8,153 nt of DNA from an uncultured Azospirillum sp. (GTDB lineage Bacteria; Pseudomonadota; Alphaproteobacteria; Azospirillales; Azospirillaceae): positions 1 through 8,153 of the forward strand of contig NZ_CAMLJP010000169.1 in the NCBI RefSeq assembly GCF_946480385.1. The letters are read 5' to 3'. Within the stretch, counting starts at the first letter, position 1; every line of letters starts with the position of its first letter. The notes below the pieces were generated by a model that saw only the letters and a program-made list of their open reading frames with translations, did no database searches and was not told the DNA's origin. A program made the translations under genes and the position numbers. This document shows, piece by piece, positions 6,441 to 8,153 of the stretch.

Positions 6441-7148
6441 TCAGAAGCGGATCAGGCGGCCGAGCGCCGGACCGCCGCCGGCCGCGGCCTTCTCGTCGAT
6501 CTTCACGATGAAGGACTTCTGCCCTGCGGAAACCTTGTAGAGGCCGCCCGGCTCCAGTCCGCTGCCCTTCTTCGCGGTGTCCAGCGTGGTGCCGGGCACA
6601 TTGACCGTGGTCAGCGCGATGCCCTGCACGTCCAGACGGTCGATGGTGACGGGGCCGGGTGCCGACAGGATCAGCACCGGATGGGTCTTGAACAGGGTCA
6701 GGTCCGGCTTGGGCAGCGGGGCCTTCATGCCCGGCAGGGCGATGGGTGCGCTGCGGAAGACGGTCACCCCCGCCTTGCCCGCCTCGTTGGAGGCCAGCAG
6801 CAGCTTGCCGCCGTCGCAGGGCAGCGTGTGGCGGTCGACGCTGCCGCCCTCCACCGCCGACTCGCGGGCGCCCACCGTCACCGAACCACCGGTGATCGTC
6901 TCGTTCACGCAGGATTCCAGATAGCTCAGCGTCAGCGTCTGGCCGGCCTTCAGCGCCACGGTGCGGCCCGCCGCCAGGTAATCCATCGGCTGCACGCCGT
7001 CGACGCCGTCGGACACATCCTCAACCAATGCGGTGGGAGCGCCTGCGGCCGGCGCCGGATCGGCGGCGAGCGCCAGCGGCGAGGCGGCCAGCAGAAGCAG
7101 GGACCCTGCGGCAATGGCGCGAAGCGGCATCTGGAACGCGACGGACAT
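6441..7148 (-). CDS. Exported protein of unknown function (235 aa), first gene of the operon
   Basis: I do not recognise a named family. A clear Sec signal peptide is visible: positively charged R10, hydrophobic AIAAGSLLLLAASPLALA, cleavage likely after residue 28 or 29, then an Ala/Pro-rich segment. There is no lipobox Cys, so it is probably periplasmic or secreted rather than a lipoprotein. The mature part looks mostly beta-stranded, with GRTVALKAGQTLTL, GGSVTVGARESAVEGGSV and a C-terminal GGLYKVSAGQKSFIVKID. Its only cysteines, C80 and C111, may form a disulfide. Phrases such as TVALKAGQTL loosely resemble FecR-type periplasmic proteins, a weak impression only. The start at ATG 7148 is chosen over the longer frame to 7190 because GGGAGG lies 9 nt upstream and the signal peptide then begins normally. 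The cyclase follows after 16 bp, so the two are surely co-transcribed. It might feed a signal to CHASE2 or assist the exporter (inference). Confidence 0.82.
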   Translation of the reverse strand: MSVAFQMPLRAIAAGSLLLLAASPLALAADPAPAAGAPTALVEDVSDGVDGVQPMDYLAAGRTVALKAGQTLTLSYLESCVNETITGGSVTVGARESAVEGGSVDRHTLPCDGGKLLLASNEAGKAGVTVFRSAPIALPGMKAPLPKPDLTLFKTHPVLILSAPGPVTIDRLDVQGIALTTVNVPGTTLDTAKKGSGLEPGGLYKVSAGQKSFIVKIDEKAAAGGGPALGRLIRF

Positions 7149-7157
7149 GAAAAACGG

Positions 7158-7163
7158 CCTCCC
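7158..7163 (-). promoter_or_regulatory. Ribosome binding site of the exported-protein gene
   Basis: GGGAGG on the minus strand ends 9 nt before the ATG at 7148. It is the only strong Shine-Dalgarno sequence in the operon and decides the start of the first gene. Confidence 0.75.
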
Positions 7164-7217
7164 GGTCAGTGCAGGGGGACTGGACCCCATGCGGACGGTT
7201 TCAATACGGCTCCGTAC

Positions 7218-7246
7218 CCTTTAGCGAAGTTACCGAGTTACTTCAA
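7218..7246 (-). promoter_or_regulatory. Candidate sigma-70-type promoter for the operon, with an overlapping dyad
   Basis: On the minus strand TTGAAG (7246-7241) and TAAAGG (7223-7218) are 17 bp apart, a partial match to -35/-10. A near-palindrome, AAGTTAC-CGA-GTTACTT (7227-7243, one mismatch), overlaps the -35 and spacer, where a repressor would bind. This would give a leader of roughly 60 nt. It is a visual match only. Confidence 0.3.
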
Positions 7247-7341
7247 ATCCAATACGTCGCCTGCGGGCAAGGTCACGGGCGGGCCACCAATAAAGCCGGG
7301 CCGCTCCACCGACACGCAATTGTCAAGGAAGTGAAATAAAC

Positions 7342-7353
7342 CCGCCATGGCGG
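7342..7353. repeat. 12-bp perfect palindrome (possible operator)
   Basis: CCGCCATGGCGG reads the same on both strands. It is followed one base later by the 8-bp palindrome GTCATGAC (7355-7362). The pair ends 8 bp before the candidate phoU -10 at 7370. Either could bind a dimeric regulator; function is unproven. Confidence 0.35.
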
Positions 7354-7448
7354 CGTCATGACCACAGGCTAATATACACGTCCCGCGCGTGGCGGCCTTC
7401 CGGGCTGTGGCGAGCGGAACGCACATCATTGGAGCGTCGCGACCGAAC

Positions 7449-8153
7449 ATGGGCACTGAACACATCGTCCGCTCCTTCGCGCAGGAATTGCAGCGCCTGT
7501 CCAACCTCGTCACCCAGATGGGCGGCGTGGCGGAGGCGCAGGTCGAAGCCGCGGTGAAGGCGGTGACCCGCCGCGACGTCGGGCTCGCCTCGCAGGTGAT
7601 GCAGGCCGATGCCCGGCTCGACGCCTATGAACGCGACATCGACGCGGAGGCGGTGCGGCTGCTGGCGCTGCGCCAGCCGATGGCGCAGGACCTGCGCGAG
7701 ATCGTCTCCGCCCTGAAGGTCTCCGCCGATCTGGAGCGGATCGGCGACTATTCCGCCAACATCGCCAAGCGGTCGCTGGCTCTGGCCCAGGTGCCGGTGG
7801 TGCGGCCGGCCGCCGGCATCCCGCGCATGGGCCGGCTGGTCGAGACCATCCTGAAGGAGGTGCTGGACGCCTACATCGAGCGCGACGTCGACAAGGCCAT
7901 CGCCGCCTGGGAACGCGACGAGGAACTGGACGACCTCTACACCAGCCTGTTCCGCGAGGTCCTGACCTATATGATGGAGGATCCGCGCAACATCACGCCC
8001 TGCACGCATCTGCTGTTCATGGCGAAGAATCTGGAGCGCATCGGCGACCACGCCACCAACATCGCCGAGATCATCCATTTCCTGGTGGTCGGCTCGCCGC
8101 TGACCGTGCTGCGCCCGAAGAACGACGGCAGCAGCTTCGCCGTGGTGTCGCCG
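7449..8153 (+). CDS. phoU: PhoU phosphate-signalling regulator, 3' end outside window (235 codons present)
   Basis: PhoU is a cytoplasmic regulator that, with the Pst phosphate transporter and the PhoR kinase, keeps the Pho regulon off when phosphate is plentiful. Two three-helix PhoU domains are visible: about 10-110 and 125-210. Each ends in the family's metal-binding motif, LERIGDYSANIAK (95-107) and LERIGDHATNIAE (195-207), exactly 100 residues apart. Other signatures are RQPMAQDLREIVSALK (75-90) and EDPRNITPCTHLLFMAKN (177-194). The usual length is about 235-240 residues, so only a few codons are likely missing. The start is ATG 7449. A GGAG at 7431 is rather far (14 nt), so initiation may be weak, but no other usual start codon is close. 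Unlike the common pst-phoU order, no pstB lies directly upstream; phoU begins its own unit, divergent from the cyclase operon. Confidence 0.95.
   Translation, partial: MGTEHIVRSFAQELQRLSNLVTQMGGVAEAQVEAAVKAVTRRDVGLASQVMQADARLDAYERDIDAEAVRLLALRQPMAQDLREIVSALKVSADLERIGDYSANIAKRSLALAQVPVVRPAAGIPRMGRLVETILKEVLDAYIERDVDKAIAAWERDEELDDLYTSLFREVLTYMMEDPRNITPCTHLLFMAKNLERIGDHATNIAEIIHFLVVGSPLTVLRPKNDGSSFAVVSP

Larger units (their letters stand above)
7149..7448. promoter_or_regulatory. Divergent regulatory region between the operon and phoU
   Basis: This 300-bp stretch has no supported gene. It must carry the start signals for the minus-strand operon and probably for phoU. Several short dyads are present: TACGG/CCGTA at 7205-7216, an imperfect AAGTTAC/GTTACTT dyad at 7227-7243 and a 12-bp palindrome at 7342-7353. 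TAATAT at 7370-7375 could be a plus-strand -10 for phoU, without a clear -35. I looked for a Pho box (two CTGTCAT-like half sites 11 bp apart) and found only single partial half-sites, such as TTGTCA at 7320-7325. Confidence 0.55.

Noticed and set aside
7149..7190. Longer start (7190) for the exported-protein gene
   Set aside because: It would put 14 extra residues before the signal peptide and ignore the GGGAGG placed 9 nt before the ATG at 7148.
7315..7362. Pho box upstream of phoU
   Set aside because: Only isolated partial half-sites (for example TTGTCA at 7320) occur; no pair with 11-bp spacing was found.
7238..7513. Possible 91-residue minus-strand Cys-containing small protein
   Set aside because: It overlaps the phoU start antisense, shows no domain, and its Cys residues follow no metal-binding spacing.

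Overview
The window looks like chromosomal or chromid DNA of a high-GC alphaproteobacterium, most likely an Azospirillum-type member of the Rhodospirillales. This rests on the very GC-rich third codon positions, the two-domain cold-shock protein with a long Pro/Arg linker, and the mix of families. The genus is an inference, because there is no rRNA or other marker here. No tRNA, IS element, CRISPR array or prophage signal was seen.

Layout, left to right. (1) A gene cut by the left edge (minus strand, 1412 down to 1) encodes the first 470 residues of a right-handed parallel beta-helix protein with no Sec signal peptide. (2) A 411-bp, comparatively AT-rich divergent intergenic region (1413-1823) follows. 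(3) A plus-strand gene (1824-2459, TTG start) encodes a two-cold-shock-domain protein. (4) A strong hairpin (2479-2515) sits between convergent stop codons. (5) A compact three-gene minus-strand operon reads 7148 to 2532. It encodes an exported 235-residue protein of unknown function, then a CHASE2-type membrane adenylate cyclase, then an outer-membrane two-partner-secretion transporter (TpsB, ShlB/FhaC family). Junction gaps are only 16 and 17 bp. (6) A 300-bp divergent regulatory region (7149-7448) follows. (7) phoU (plus strand, 7449 onward) is cut by the right edge after 235 codons.

Working model (inference). The operon combines a periplasm-facing sensor coupled to cAMP synthesis, an exported accessory protein and an outer-membrane exporter. 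That suggests a surface or secretion module with its own second-messenger input. The exporter's expected TpsA substrate is absent: the DNA on both sides of the operon belongs to genes on the opposite strand. The beta-helix protein might appear to be a substrate, but it lacks a Sec signal and a recognisable TPS domain and is divided from the operon by the cold-shock gene. Its export, if any, would more plausibly be by a type I system, whose C-terminal signal would lie outside the window.

The most unusual points are the secreted-protein / CHASE2-cyclase / TpsB arrangement without TpsA, an altered VRGF/Y-type motif in the transporter, a perfect 15-bp in-frame duplication at the start of the cold-shock gene, and a cold-shock mRNA leader that can form two mutually exclusive pairings around its ribosome-binding site.
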